In this document: positions 46,715 to 55,447 of the stretch, one piece after another
Numbering within the stretch: the stretch's first letter is position 1
Layout: each line of letters begins with the position of its first letter
From: Deinococcus peraridilitoris DSM 19664
GTDB lineage: Bacteria; Deinococcota; Deinococci; Deinococcales; Deinococcaceae
Direction of reading: 5' to 3'
DNA: 64,000 nucleotides
Assembly: GCF_000317835.1 (NCBI RefSeq)
Contig: NC_019793.1
Span: forward strand, 1,736,001 to 1,800,000
Position numbers and translations under genes: made by a program
The notes under the pieces: model-generated
The model's database searches: none
The model's input: the letters and a program-made list of their open reading frames with translations, nothing else
What the model was told of the DNA's origin: nothing

Positions 46715-47586
46715 CCTACGCGGTAGGCGTGGACGCCGGAGGAACGCATACCCGAGCCCTGCTGACCCAGCATGCGCAGGTACTGGGCGAAGGTCACGCC
46801 GGGGGGGGTAATTTGCGGCAGGTTGGCCCGGCCCAGGTCATGGCGAATCTGGAGAAAGCCGTGCAGAATGCGTTCGAGCGGGCGAATCTGCCTGCGTCCC
46901 TGAGCGAGTGCGCCGTTCACGCGGGCGTGGCGGGTCTGGCGACCCCGGAGGATGAACGCGCGTTGCAGGACACCGGACATCCGTTCGGGCAACTCCAGGT
47001 GCAAAGCGACGCCCTGCTGACCCTGGGCGCCTACTTCGCCGGTGAAGGCGGTGCGCTGCTGCTGGTGGGAACGGGTTGCATCGCCCTTGCCCGCAACGCA
47101 CAGGGAGACGTGCTGCGCCGCATGGGCTGGGGTTTCCCGCTCGAACAGGGCGGCGGCGGTGACCTGGGCCTGCAGGCGCTGCGCCTCGGCCTGCGCGACT
47201 GGGAAAACAGCCGTGTATCTGCGCTCAGTACGCTTTTGCAACGGCGCTTCACCTCTGCGCGCGAAGTGCTGGAGTGGTCGCGTGGCCGCGCAGCGGGCGA
47301 CTACGCACAGTTCGCCCCACTGCTGTTCGAGGCTGCAACCGCGGGCGACCAGCACGCGCAGCGAGCCGTGACCGAATGGCGGGACTTGTGCCAGGAACTG
47401 CTCGAAGAAGTCACGCGTGACAGCAAAACCGAACTTGTGGGGACCTGGGGGGGACTGGCCACGCAACTCGACTGGCCCGAGCGCGAACCACAGTGGCGAG
47501 CAGCGCGCTGCTCGCCGCTTCAATGGGCCGCGGCGCTCGCTCAGCACAGAGGGGTACTTCTCGCCTCCCGGAAAGGATCAACGTGA
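46711..47586 (+). CDS. BadF/BadG-type amino-sugar kinase (GlcNAc/MurNAc kinase-like)
   Basis: A 291-residue ASKHA-fold ATPase. Phosphate-1 is GVDAGGTHTRALL; phosphate-2 is VGTGCIALARN followed by MGWGFPLEQGGGGDLG. The family includes GlcNAc kinase and the clostridial MurK, which phosphorylates both MurNAc and GlcNAc. Here it would supply MurNAc-6-P to MurQ. It is coupled on both sides by 4-bp overlaps. An 8-G run at 46801-46808 lies early in the gene. Confidence 0.85.
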
Positions 47587-49094
47587 TTCCCGCTTGCCAG
47601 AACGCCGGAGCCCTCCTGATGGTCGACCTTCCTGGCCCAGTCCTTGATGACGACACCCGCGAGCACCTGCGCCGTCACGCTATTCGCGCAGTGTGCCTGT
47701 TTCGCAAGAACATTGAAAACTTCGCGCAGCTCGCGCAGCTCACCGCCGAGCTGCGCCTCGTGATGGGCCCGGACGCGCTGATTGCCATCGACCAGGAAGG
47801 CGGCGGGGTCGTGCGGACCACCTTCTTTCCCTTCCCCCCCAGTGCCATGAGCCTGGGCGCGTGCGGTGACCCGGCACTGGCCTTTGAGGTCGGCGCAGCG
47901 ACCGCTCGCGGACTGGCGTCGCTGGGCATCAACTGGAATTTCGCGCCGGTGCTGGACGTCAACAGCAATCCGGCCAACCCGGTGATCGGCGACCGGGCGT
48001 TCGGAAGTGATCCGCAGCAGGTCACGCCGCTCGCGCTGGCGTGGCTCTCCGGGTCACTCTCGCAAGGGGTGGCAGGCTGCGTCAAGCACTTTCCCGGCCA
48101 CGGCGACACCCACCTCGACAGCCACCTGGCGTTGCCCCGGGTCGACAAGACGCGCGGGCAGCTGGAAAACTGCGAGTTCATGCCGTTTCAGCGCGCCGTT
48201 TCGGAAGCTGACGTGCCCGCCGTCATGACCGCGCACATCGTCTACCCGGCACTGGACGAAACACGGCCCGCCACCCTGTCAGAACGCGTGCTGAGCGGCC
48301 TGCTGCGTGAAGCCTGGAATTACGGCGGGGTGATCATCACCGACTCGATGGGCATGAAGGCCATCGACGACCATTTCGGTCGGGGAGAAGCGGCGGTCAT
48401 GGCCCTTGCAGCGGGCGCGGACATGGTGATGGCTCTGGGACGGCGCAGCGCGCAGGAAGAAACCTTGCAGACCGTGGAGCGCGCCCTTGCCGAAGGCCGC
48501 ATCGAGCAGTCCGACACACGCCGCAGCCGGCTGCGCGCGCTCGCCCGCCGCTTTCCCAGCGAGAAGCGAGCTTACGATGGCGTTCAGCGGGAGCAGGACG
48601 CGCGGATCATGCAGGCTGCCTGGGCCCGGGGGCTCACGACGTACCGCGACCCGCAGTTCCCACCCCCGGGCGCGAGCGTCACCCTGGTGACGCTCGCCGA
48701 GGTCCCCGGCGAATACGTCAGCGAGGCGGGCCTGAGTGGGGCACAGCTGCTTCGTCACCTGGAGACCCTGTACGACGTACGGGCGCACCTGGTGAGCGGT
48801 GAGGTGCCCGTGGACTGGGACGCGCTGCGAGAAGAGCGCCGCCCCGTCATCCTGGCCACCACCACCCGCCAGCGTTTTCCCGGTTGGCGGCGAGCCCGCC
48901 CCGACCTGCACCTTGCGCTGTGGAACCCGTACGCGGTGCTGGATGTGGACGCTCCGGCGCTGCTCAGTTACGGAAGCCGGCCGGAGGCCGTACAGGCGGT
49001 GCTGGGCTATCTGCGCGGCGAGGTGGCCGCAGGTGGCCGCCTGCCCGTACTGCTCGAAACCCGGTCCGCCGAGCACCCGGCGCAAAAGCCATGA
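47583..49094 (+). CDS. nagZ: beta-N-acetylhexosaminidase NagZ (GH3)
   Basis: A 503-residue GH3 enzyme that removes GlcNAc from GlcNAc-MurNAc fragments. Motifs: KHFPGHGDTHLDSH with the Asp-His dyad (D179, H181) and nucleophile D254 in IITDSMGM. A ~160-residue C-terminal domain follows the barrel, as in Gram-positive NagZ and unlike the single-domain proteobacterial form. GTG 47583 overlaps the kinase stop and has GGAAAGGA upstream. No signal peptide, so it works in the cytosol on imported fragments. Confidence 0.92.
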   Translation: MIPACQNAGALLMVDLPGPVLDDDTREHLRRHAIRAVCLFRKNIENFAQLAQLTAELRLVMGPDALIAIDQEGGGVVRTTFFPFPPSAMSLGACGDPALAFEVGAATARGLASLGINWNFAPVLDVNSNPANPVIGDRAFGSDPQQVTPLALAWLSGSLSQGVAGCVKHFPGHGDTHLDSHLALPRVDKTRGQLENCEFMPFQRAVSEADVPAVMTAHIVYPALDETRPATLSERVLSGLLREAWNYGGVIITDSMGMKAIDDHFGRGEAAVMALAAGADMVMALGRRSAQEETLQTVERALAEGRIEQSDTRRSRLRALARRFPSEKRAYDGVQREQDARIMQAAWARGLTTYRDPQFPPPGASVTLVTLAEVPGEYVSEAGLSGAQLLRHLETLYDVRAHLVSGEVPVDWDALREERRPVILATTTRQRFPGWRRARPDLHLALWNPYAVLDVDAPALLSYGSRPEAVQAVLGYLRGEVAAGGRLPVLLETRSAEHPAQKP

Positions 49095-49303
49095 CGCTCC
49101 ACCACATACCCGACCTCAATTCCGCGCGGTTGGCAGACCGCTCGACTTCCCAGATCGGCGAAGCCTCCCTGATGGCCAGGCAGAGAGCCAGGTGCGTTCT
49201 CCCGGACGTCCGGCCCGCCGACCTGGCCGCAGGCGGTCAGGCGACCACGCCTGTCAAGGCTGGCCCACCCCGCCCCACACCACCGGCACACGACACGCCG
49301 TGA
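49091..49303 (+). CDS. small ORF coupled to nagZ, unknown
   Basis: A 70-codon frame starting with an ATGA overlap on the nagZ stop, continuing the overlap pattern of the operon. The peptide (MTLHHIPDLNSARLADRSTS...) is hydrophilic, with a Pro/Thr-rich tail and no recognisable domain. It could be a real operon-end gene or chance. Its own stop overlaps the next mini-ORF. Confidence 0.35.
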   Translation: MTLHHIPDLNSARLADRSTSQIGEASLMARQRARCVLPDVRPADLAAGGQATTPVKAGPPRPTPPAHDTP

Positions 49304-49395
49304 TTGCCGGCAAGCTGTTCCGCCCGCCGTGCGCCCAGGATGCCTGCCCTGAGGATGAGGAACCGGAGCGCTGCCGCCGGGTGACCGGGTTGTGA
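49300..49395 (+). CDS. 31-residue Cys-containing mini-ORF, unknown
   Basis: GTG 49300 overlaps the stop of the previous small frame (GTGA). The product carries three Cys in an acidic stretch (CAQDACPEDEEPERC), which could bind a metal. It is too short for confidence; the coupling pattern is the main support. Confidence 0.3.
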   Translation: MIAGKLFRPPCAQDACPEDEEPERCRRVTGL

Positions 49396-49400
49396 TCAGG

Positions 49401-49718
49401 TCAACCCAGTTTGCCGTGGTCGAGCACCGTGTAGGGACCCGTCACGCGATTTCCGGCCACGCGGTCGGGCACCACGCGGATGCGCAGCCACTGCTCCAGG
49501 CGGGGCACGTCGACGCGGGCGACGAACTCACCGGGCGGCAGCGGTCCTTCGATGGTCAGGTCGCAGCTGCGCTGGGTGCCGGCATTCAGGCCTTCGGGGA
49601 AAGCCGCATTGCCTTGCGCCATCAGGTCCGAGCGCACCAGGGTGCCCGACACGACCGCACGCGGCTCGATCACGAAGCCCCGGCACTCGTAGATACTGCT
49701 GCGGCGACGGACATGCAT
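49401..49718 (-). CDS. hypothetical protein
   Basis: A 105-residue basic protein of predicted beta-rich character (GFVIEPRAVVSGTLVR, LTIEGPLPPGEFVARV). I do not recognise the family. There is no signal peptide or membrane span. The start at ATG 49718 is leaderless, six bases after TACACT, which supports it being a real gene. Confidence 0.65.
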   Translation of the reverse strand: MHVRRRSSIYECRGFVIEPRAVVSGTLVRSDLMAQGNAAFPEGLNAGTQRSCDLTIEGPLPPGEFVARVDVPRLEQWLRIRVVPDRVAGNRVTGPYTVLDHGKLG

Positions 49719-49724
49719 GCGGGA

Positions 49725-49730
49725 AGTGTA
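49725..49730 (-). promoter_or_regulatory. -10 box (TACACT) of leaderless gene at 49718
   Basis: Six-base spacer to ATG 49718. Confidence 0.6.
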
Positions 49731-49812
49731 AGGCAAGCCCTTCGAGAAGGTGTGAACTCTGCCCCAGCATCATCGGAGATCCTGCCATGGATTCCTCAGA
49801 TACTCCCGGTCG

Positions 49813-50802
49813 TCACCACCAGCCACGCTTTTTGAAGTACACGGCCAGCGATACCCCCACGGCGATAAAGGACGCCCAGGCAAACAGGTAACCGTAGCGC
49901 CACGCGAATTCCGGCTGGTGCTCGAAATTCATGCCCCACACGCCCGCTAGGAAGGTGAGCGGCAAAAAGACCGCACTGACCGTCGTGAGGGTCTTCATGA
50001 CCTCGTTCATCTTGTGGCTCTGCAATGACAGATTGGCGTCCAGCACGCTTGAGAGGACATCACGGGCCGACTCGAGCGTGTCGTGCGCCCGGTCCAGGGT
50101 GCCCACCACATCCCGAAAGTACAGCATCACCTCCTGCGCCTGCGGATCGATTTTTCCGGCGCTGCCCTGACCGTTCACGCCCACCGCGTAGCCTGAGGTG
50201 ACGACCTGCCCGTGCCGGGCAAAGGCCGCGACACTTTCGCGCGCCCCCCGCACGAGGCGCCGCACATCCATGATGGTGTGCTTGTACTCGAAGACTTCCT
50301 GCGCCATGTTGCGCGGATTGGGCTGGGTAAAGAGCTCTTCTTCGAGTTCGTCGGTCTTGTCCTGCATCGCGTCGGCGAATTTGAAGAAGGTGTCGGCACC
50401 TTGCGCCAGCAGGGTGTAGATCAAGCGCTCCTCGCTGCCGTAGCGCAGGCCTTCGAACTCCAGCCAGGTACGCGAAAGGTAATCCACCTCGCCCAGTCTC
50501 AAGGTGACCAGGGTGTCAGTGGCGGGATACCAAAAGAGGCTTACCCGCTCGGTTTCGTCGTTGCATGCCTGAGGCTGGTCGAGCGTGCGGAATACCAGAA
50601 AGACGTGTTCCGGGTACGCCTCGAACCGGCTCCACTGTCCGTGGGTCAGGGCGTCCTCCAGGGCCAGCGGGTTGAAGGCAAAGACCTGGGAAAGCTCGGA
50701 CACCTCCTGAGGACTGGGACTTTCGACATCCACCCAGATGCTGTTGCCGCCGGTCTTCCAGTCGACGCTCTCGGTGTTCAGCAGGGACATCGCGCGAATC
50801 AT
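49813..50802 (-). CDS. corA: CorA family Mg2+/Co2+ transporter
   Basis: A 329-residue pentameric channel subunit. There is a long cytoplasmic N-terminal domain with helical stalk (ALTHGQWSRFEAYPEHVFLV) and two C-terminal membrane helices. The first ends in the selectivity motif GMN (VWGMNFEHQPEF). The basic C-terminus KKRGWW follows. ATG 50802 is leaderless, six bases after TAGACT. Confidence 0.92.
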   Translation of the reverse strand: MIRAMSLLNTESVDWKTGGNSIWVDVESPSPQEVSELSQVFAFNPLALEDALTHGQWSRFEAYPEHVFLVFRTLDQPQACNDETERVSLFWYPATDTLVTLRLGEVDYLSRTWLEFEGLRYGSEERLIYTLLAQGADTFFKFADAMQDKTDELEEELFTQPNPRNMAQEVFEYKHTIMDVRRLVRGARESVAAFARHGQVVTSGYAVGVNGQGSAGKIDPQAQEVMLYFRDVVGTLDRAHDTLESARDVLSSVLDANLSLQSHKMNEVMKTLTTVSAVFLPLTFLAGVWGMNFEHQPEFAWRYGYLFAWASFIAVGVSLAVYFKKRGWW

Positions 50803-50808
50803 TGCCCG

Positions 50809-50814
50809 AGTCTA
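50809..50814 (-). promoter_or_regulatory. corA: -10 box (TAGACT) of leaderless corA
   Basis: Six-base spacer to ATG 50802, identical to the arrangement before lepA and the alpha-glucosidase gene. Confidence 0.65.
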
Positions 50815-50857
50815 GAGCCTGAGACCAAGCCGCGATTCATGCCGGTGCAAGATCGTG

Positions 50858-52915
50858 TCAGCGGTGGACCTCGGCCAGCATCAGGCGGCCCTGACGGCGC
50901 AGTTCGCGCCGGATGACTTCCTGCACGATCACGGGGGTCACGGGAGTGTGCTGCGCGGCGGCCATGAACGTGGCGCCGAGCGCCACCGACCTGATGCTCG
51001 CGCCGGTGAGCTTCACGCGGGCCAGCGCGGCGTAATCGAGCATTTCGGTTCGCACACCTGCCGGAAAAGCCCGCTGCCAGAGCTGAGCGCGCAAGCGCTC
51101 GTCAGGCTCCTGAAAACGCACCTGAAAGCGGATGCGGCGCATGAAGGCCGCATCGATGTTGCCTTCGAAGTTCGTCGTGAGAATCGCCAGTCCCCGGTAC
51201 GCCTCGAGCCGCTGCAACAGGTAATTGGTGGTGAGGTTGGCGTAACGGTCATTGCTGCTCTGCACCGCACCCCGCTTGCCAAAGACGCTGTCGGCCTCGT
51301 CAAAGAGCAAAATCGCACCCCCCTCATCGGCCGCGTCGAAAATGCGCCTCAGGTTTTTCTCGGTCTCACCGATCCACTTGCTGGTGACACTGGAAAGGTC
51401 GATGCGGTAGAGATCGAGGTTGAGTGTGTTTGCCATCACTTCGGCGGCGAAGGTCTTTCCGCCGCCGCTCGTTCCACTGAACAGCACCGTGATGCCCAGG
51501 CCACGCTCCTGGGCACCATAGCCCCAGGCGTCGTACACCGTATGCCGGTGCTGAACCTGCTCTATGATCTCCCGCAGGGAGTCGAGGTCCTCGGGGGGCA
51601 GAACCAGTTGCTCCCACGAAGCGCATGAGACCATCCGGTCCGCGATTCCCTGAAAGGCTTTGCGCCCCTGGCGTTTGCAGGCTTCCCAGACCTCGCTCAG
51701 CAGCGATTCCAGGCTGACCTGAGCGTCCGGATCCGCCCGCTGCTGCAGATGACGGTGCGCGTCACGCGCGACAGTTTCGATTTTCGAGGCGCTCAGTGAA
51801 AACTGTGTCGTGACCTGGCGCAAGCTCGCCCGCAGCTGTACCACGGACGCCTGAAGCGGGCCGAGGTTCATGGCGGCCATCCAGAATTCCGTCTGCTCCT
51901 CGGCACTGGGCGCCTCCACGCTTAGCGCGTACACGTCCTGTGGTACCGCAAAGGACACCGGAGTGCGCGACAGCAGCACCACCGGCGTGCGCAACCGCGC
52001 GCACAGTTCCTGCACAAAGTTCTGCTCGGTCCAGCCCAGCGACCCCAGGCGGGTGACTCCTCGCTCGTCCGCTTCGCCCGGTCCCCGGTCCTCCAAAGCC
52101 ACGACCAGTGTGGCGTTCGTGAGCGTCAGGTCGCGCTGCACGATGCCCAGCACCTCGTCTGGAGTGAAGCGCTCCTGCTGCACAGCCCGCACAACCCGGT
52201 CGAAACGCAGCAGCCAGCGGGGGCCCACCGAGAGCGCCTGACACACCTCCAGCAACCCTTCCTGCCGATCGCCGTACACGTTCATCACCGGCAGGCTCCC
52301 CGCAGGCGAACCGTGCATGAGCCCTTCGATCTCGTGCACCGCGGCGCGTTGTGACGCTCCCAGCCTCCCGCCATCTCCCAGCGCCTCCAGAAACACCTGC
52401 CCCTCTGCCGAGACCGTCTGTGCGCCGAGCAGGTAGCCGAGCGCTCCGGGAGTGATGCGCAAGGCGGACAGGACGTCACTGCTCTGCTCGAAGCCGGAAG
52501 GCCGCAACTGAATCAAGGCCGAGGCACGCAAAGCCGCCGACGCCTGAAACGCCGCCGGGTCTGTACTGCCCAACCACTGCCCCAGGGTGTAGGGGCTCAG
52601 AAAGGCCCGCGTGATGTCTTCTCCGAAGTTCAGCTCAACCGCGCAGGGCAGGAGCAGCGAGGCCGTCTGCAGTTCCATTGTGGCCGCGAACAGCAGCACC
52701 GCACGCTCGAACGCTGAAAGCTCAAAGGTCTCGGACAGGAATTCAAAGGCCGTGCCCGGCAGTTCCGGCAGGGACAACGTGAGCGGACGCTCTCCGCTGG
52801 CACTGACCTGTTCGAGCACCTGACGCGCGAGGTCGTGACACGCCCGCTCGAACAGAGAACGCTCACCGGTGCTGCCCGGCCTGTCAGAAAGCGGCATTCC
52901 TTCTTTGTAGCGCAA
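50858..52915 (-). CDS. AAA+ ATPase of the contractile-injection-system-associated type
   Basis: A 685-residue protein. An N-terminal alpha/winged-helix half (LSAFERAVLLFAATMEL, RITPGALGYLLGAQ) precedes one AAA+ module. Visible motifs: Walker A GTSGGGKT (481-488), DLYRIDLSSVTSKWIGETEK, Walker B ILLFDEADSVFGKRG (about 536-550), sensor-1 TTN (580-582) and arginines at FMRRIRF. The layout and motif wording match the ATPase (Afp15 type) that accompanies extracellular contractile injection systems, where it is needed for particle assembly. No sheath, tube or spike genes are here. TTG 52915 follows GGAGG; ATG 52897 is the alternative. Divergent from the 53015 gene. Confidence 0.82.
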   Translation of the reverse strand: MRYKEGMPLSDRPGSTGERSLFERACHDLARQVLEQVSASGERPLTLSLPELPGTAFEFLSETFELSAFERAVLLFAATMELQTASLLLPCAVELNFGEDITRAFLSPYTLGQWLGSTDPAAFQASAALRASALIQLRPSGFEQSSDVLSALRITPGALGYLLGAQTVSAEGQVFLEALGDGGRLGASQRAAVHEIEGLMHGSPAGSLPVMNVYGDRQEGLLEVCQALSVGPRWLLRFDRVVRAVQQERFTPDEVLGIVQRDLTLTNATLVVALEDRGPGEADERGVTRLGSLGWTEQNFVQELCARLRTPVVLLSRTPVSFAVPQDVYALSVEAPSAEEQTEFWMAAMNLGPLQASVVQLRASLRQVTTQFSLSASKIETVARDAHRHLQQRADPDAQVSLESLLSEVWEACKRQGRKAFQGIADRMVSCASWEQLVLPPEDLDSLREIIEQVQHRHTVYDAWGYGAQERGLGITVLFSGTSGGGKTFAAEVMANTLNLDLYRIDLSSVTSKWIGETEKNLRRIFDAADEGGAILLFDEADSVFGKRGAVQSSNDRYANLTTNYLLQRLEAYRGLAILTTNFEGNIDAAFMRRIRFQVRFQEPDERLRAQLWQRAFPAGVRTEMLDYAALARVKLTGASIRSVALGATFMAAAQHTPVTPVIVQEVIRRELRRQGRLMLAEVHR

Positions 52916-53014
52916 GACCCTCCTATCAGGGCGCGAAAATCGGCGCGACTTTGCGCGCTTTCTGGCCCCAGTGGTCGGCTAAGCTGGCAGCGTTCTCATC
53001 CCGCCGAGGTGTTC

Positions 53015-55447
53015 ATGCCAGATCAGCAGCTCGACCCGAAGAAAAAATCAGCGTCGCACCTCTCTGGAAAGGCGCCGGTCAAATCGCCACGGACGGGCAC
53101 GCGTTCCAAATCAGCAGATACCACCGCAAAAAGACAGTTGCCCATTCCCGCTCCCCTGGCCAAGAACCCGGACACGCCCAAACCGACGAACCTCGCTCAG
53201 CAGGCCAGCACGCCCAGGCCCCGAACAGGCTGCGCCTTCGCGCCCACCCCAATTCCGGGCATTCGGCCCGCGCCGACCGGCAGGATTCAGGACGAAGTGG
53301 CACCCAAACATGTCCTTGGCAATCCCGGGAAAACAGACATCACCAGGAAAAACACGATCTTCGGACAGATCGGCAGTTTCTTCAAGAAGGAAGTCAAAGG
53401 ACTTGCCGACCTGACCAACGCTTCGGCAAAGACGCTGCGCGACACCGGGACTGCGGTCGCCCAAAAAGCGGCAGGGTACGCTCGGCAACCGCGCAAGCTG
53501 CTGGCCGAAAGCGGCACTTTCCTGAAAACATCGGCTGGAAACACCCGGGCCTACGCGAGCAGGAAAATCACTCAGTTCAAAAGCTGGTACGCGACGCCAG
53601 AAGGCAAAGCGGCTTTCTGGAAAGGCATCACGCTGACCGGCGTGGGTCTGCTCACGGTCGCCAGCGCCGGGACGCTCACCGCGCCCGCCTTGATGCTCGC
53701 GGGCGCCGTCAGCGCGGCGGGTGGGGTTGCCGCGCAGGCTGTGCACAATCAGGTATTCAACGCCGCCGCAGCCAAAAAGGCCAGGCAAGAGACAGCTTAC
53801 GCTTACACGCCAAAGACCGCGCTTCAGGGAGTGAGCCTGAAAACCATGGCAGTTGACGGCGCGGTCGGCGCTTTCGGCGGCCCACTCGCCCGCTTCGCCG
53901 GAAAAGCGGTGATCGGCAGCGTCGGCGCGCTCGCCAGGGGCGCCTTGCCCGCCCTGAAAGGGACGGCTCAGCTGGGCATGGCCGCCGCCCGCACCGGAGC
54001 GCGCCGCCTGCTGTCGCCTTCGCAGCGCGCGGCACTCAAGGCCGCCGGAAACAGTGTCAAGGGAACGGGCAGCGCCATAAAAAGTGGCGCGCAGCACACC
54101 ATGACAGGTTTCAAAAATCATGTGGGCGATCCCCTGAACGGGTTCGTGAACACCCAGAAAGCCAAGGCCGCGCGCAGTTTGACCTCGGCGGGCGCCACCG
54201 TCAAAAACAGCAGCCCGGGACACTTCGTGCGGCGTCAGGCCCAGAGCGCGCTGGACAAAAAGAACGGCGCCATCAAAGCCCTGCGCAGAAACGTGACGGC
54301 CTGGCGTGTCGAGGACCTGCGCCTGCTGCGAGGCGCTTCGAGCCTCAAGGCCGTCAGGGCCGTGCGCGCCGCGAACACCACGGCCAATCACTGGTTGGCA
54401 GGAGCAGGAAAGGTCCTCAACAACCTCAAGAACGTCGCCCTCGACAAGATCGACAATGCCGGGCATAAAATCGGACGCTCGTGGAAGACGAGCAAAGCCG
54501 GTCAGCTGGTGCAGGGGCAGGCAGACGGATTTACCAGGTACGTCGACCGTGTCATTGGCACGTCCAACAACCCGAACCTCGTCAAGGCCTTCAACGAGTT
54601 TCGTGAAAGCAGCCAGGCCATCCGGGCGCATCTGACCCAGACGTGGAGTGAGGCCGGTCAGGAACTCACTGTGGGATACGGCCGCCTGTTTGGGCAGCAG
54701 GGCGCCGCGCAGGCCGAAATGCGCCAACTGGTCGGAACCCAACCCATGTACGCCAGTCAGCTCGACGCAGCAAAGGCCGCTGCCAAAGCGCGGCTTGCCC
54801 GCGAGATCGAGGAAGACGGAAAGAAGCTGGCACGCAGGGCACTGCTGGCCGACGGAATTACCAATCCTCGGGCAGAGCAAGTCAGGTCGAGAATGAACGC
54901 GATGGGCTTTGTGCAACGTGCGCGTACCAGCCTCGATGCCCGGGCCGAAAGAGAGGCCAGCAAGTTCGTGGCCCGCCACGCCTCCGAGGATCTGCGCAAA
55001 GCCACGCTCGCCGCGTATCAGGCAGAAGGCGTCAAAAAAGTGCTCGTCAAGTTCTTTGGCTCTGCGGCTTCCCGGCAAGGGCTGATCGCCCGGAGCGGCT
55101 ACGTGGTCAGCTCTCCCGTTCGCTTCGCGGTCAAAGACCGTCTGGACAAGTACGTGAAGATCGCCTCCACCCTTCGGGGGGCCACACCGATCGCCGGTAT
55201 GGCGCAGCTGCTCGAGTCGAGCGTGGCCGAAACAGCCGAGAAGACGGTTCGTGACCAGCTGAACCTGTATCTCAAAACCCAGCTCAAAACGTTCCTGGGC
55301 GAGGAAGAAGGCAAAAAACCTTCGAAGTCCGACGACGCAATCATCAGCAAAGTCGTGCAGGAAGGCATCCAGGAAGTGATGCCAATCAATCCCGATGATT
55401 TCGTGAAAGACCTTCAGAAAAACATGCAGATCAAGGAAGAGGAGTGA
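53015..55447 (+). CDS. large unrecognised protein, candidate cargo/effector
   Basis: An 810-residue protein of no family I know. Residues 1-110 are Lys/Pro/Thr-rich and probably disordered. A hydrophobic Gly/Ala/Leu stretch (204-243) and a second Gly/Ala-rich stretch (270-325) could span membranes or form a glycine zipper. The rest is helical and very basic with many repeats of the RAARSLTSAGATVKN kind. The end is acidic (IKEEE). No catalytic motif is apparent. ATG 53015 has AGGTG upstream. It is followed directly by two YbjN-like genes. Role as cargo or toxin is inference from context. Confidence 0.7.
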   Translation: MPDQQLDPKKKSASHLSGKAPVKSPRTGTRSKSADTTAKRQLPIPAPLAKNPDTPKPTNLAQQASTPRPRTGCAFAPTPIPGIRPAPTGRIQDEVAPKHVLGNPGKTDITRKNTIFGQIGSFFKKEVKGLADLTNASAKTLRDTGTAVAQKAAGYARQPRKLLAESGTFLKTSAGNTRAYASRKITQFKSWYATPEGKAAFWKGITLTGVGLLTVASAGTLTAPALMLAGAVSAAGGVAAQAVHNQVFNAAAAKKARQETAYAYTPKTALQGVSLKTMAVDGAVGAFGGPLARFAGKAVIGSVGALARGALPALKGTAQLGMAAARTGARRLLSPSQRAALKAAGNSVKGTGSAIKSGAQHTMTGFKNHVGDPLNGFVNTQKAKAARSLTSAGATVKNSSPGHFVRRQAQSALDKKNGAIKALRRNVTAWRVEDLRLLRGASSLKAVRAVRAANTTANHWLAGAGKVLNNLKNVALDKIDNAGHKIGRSWKTSKAGQLVQGQADGFTRYVDRVIGTSNNPNLVKAFNEFRESSQAIRAHLTQTWSEAGQELTVGYGRLFGQQGAAQAEMRQLVGTQPMYASQLDAAKAAAKARLAREIEEDGKKLARRALLADGITNPRAEQVRSRMNAMGFVQRARTSLDARAEREASKFVARHASEDLRKATLAAYQAEGVKKVLVKFFGSAASRQGLIARSGYVVSSPVRFAVKDRLDKYVKIASTLRGATPIAGMAQLLESSVAETAEKTVRDQLNLYLKTQLKTFLGEEEGKKPSKSDDAIISKVVQEGIQEVMPINPDDFVKDLQKNMQIKEEE

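Noticed and set aside
53111..55078. 655-codon open frame antisense to the 810-residue protein
   Set aside because: No ribosome binding site or -10 box and no coherent domains. The plus-strand gene has a start signal and is coupled to downstream genes.
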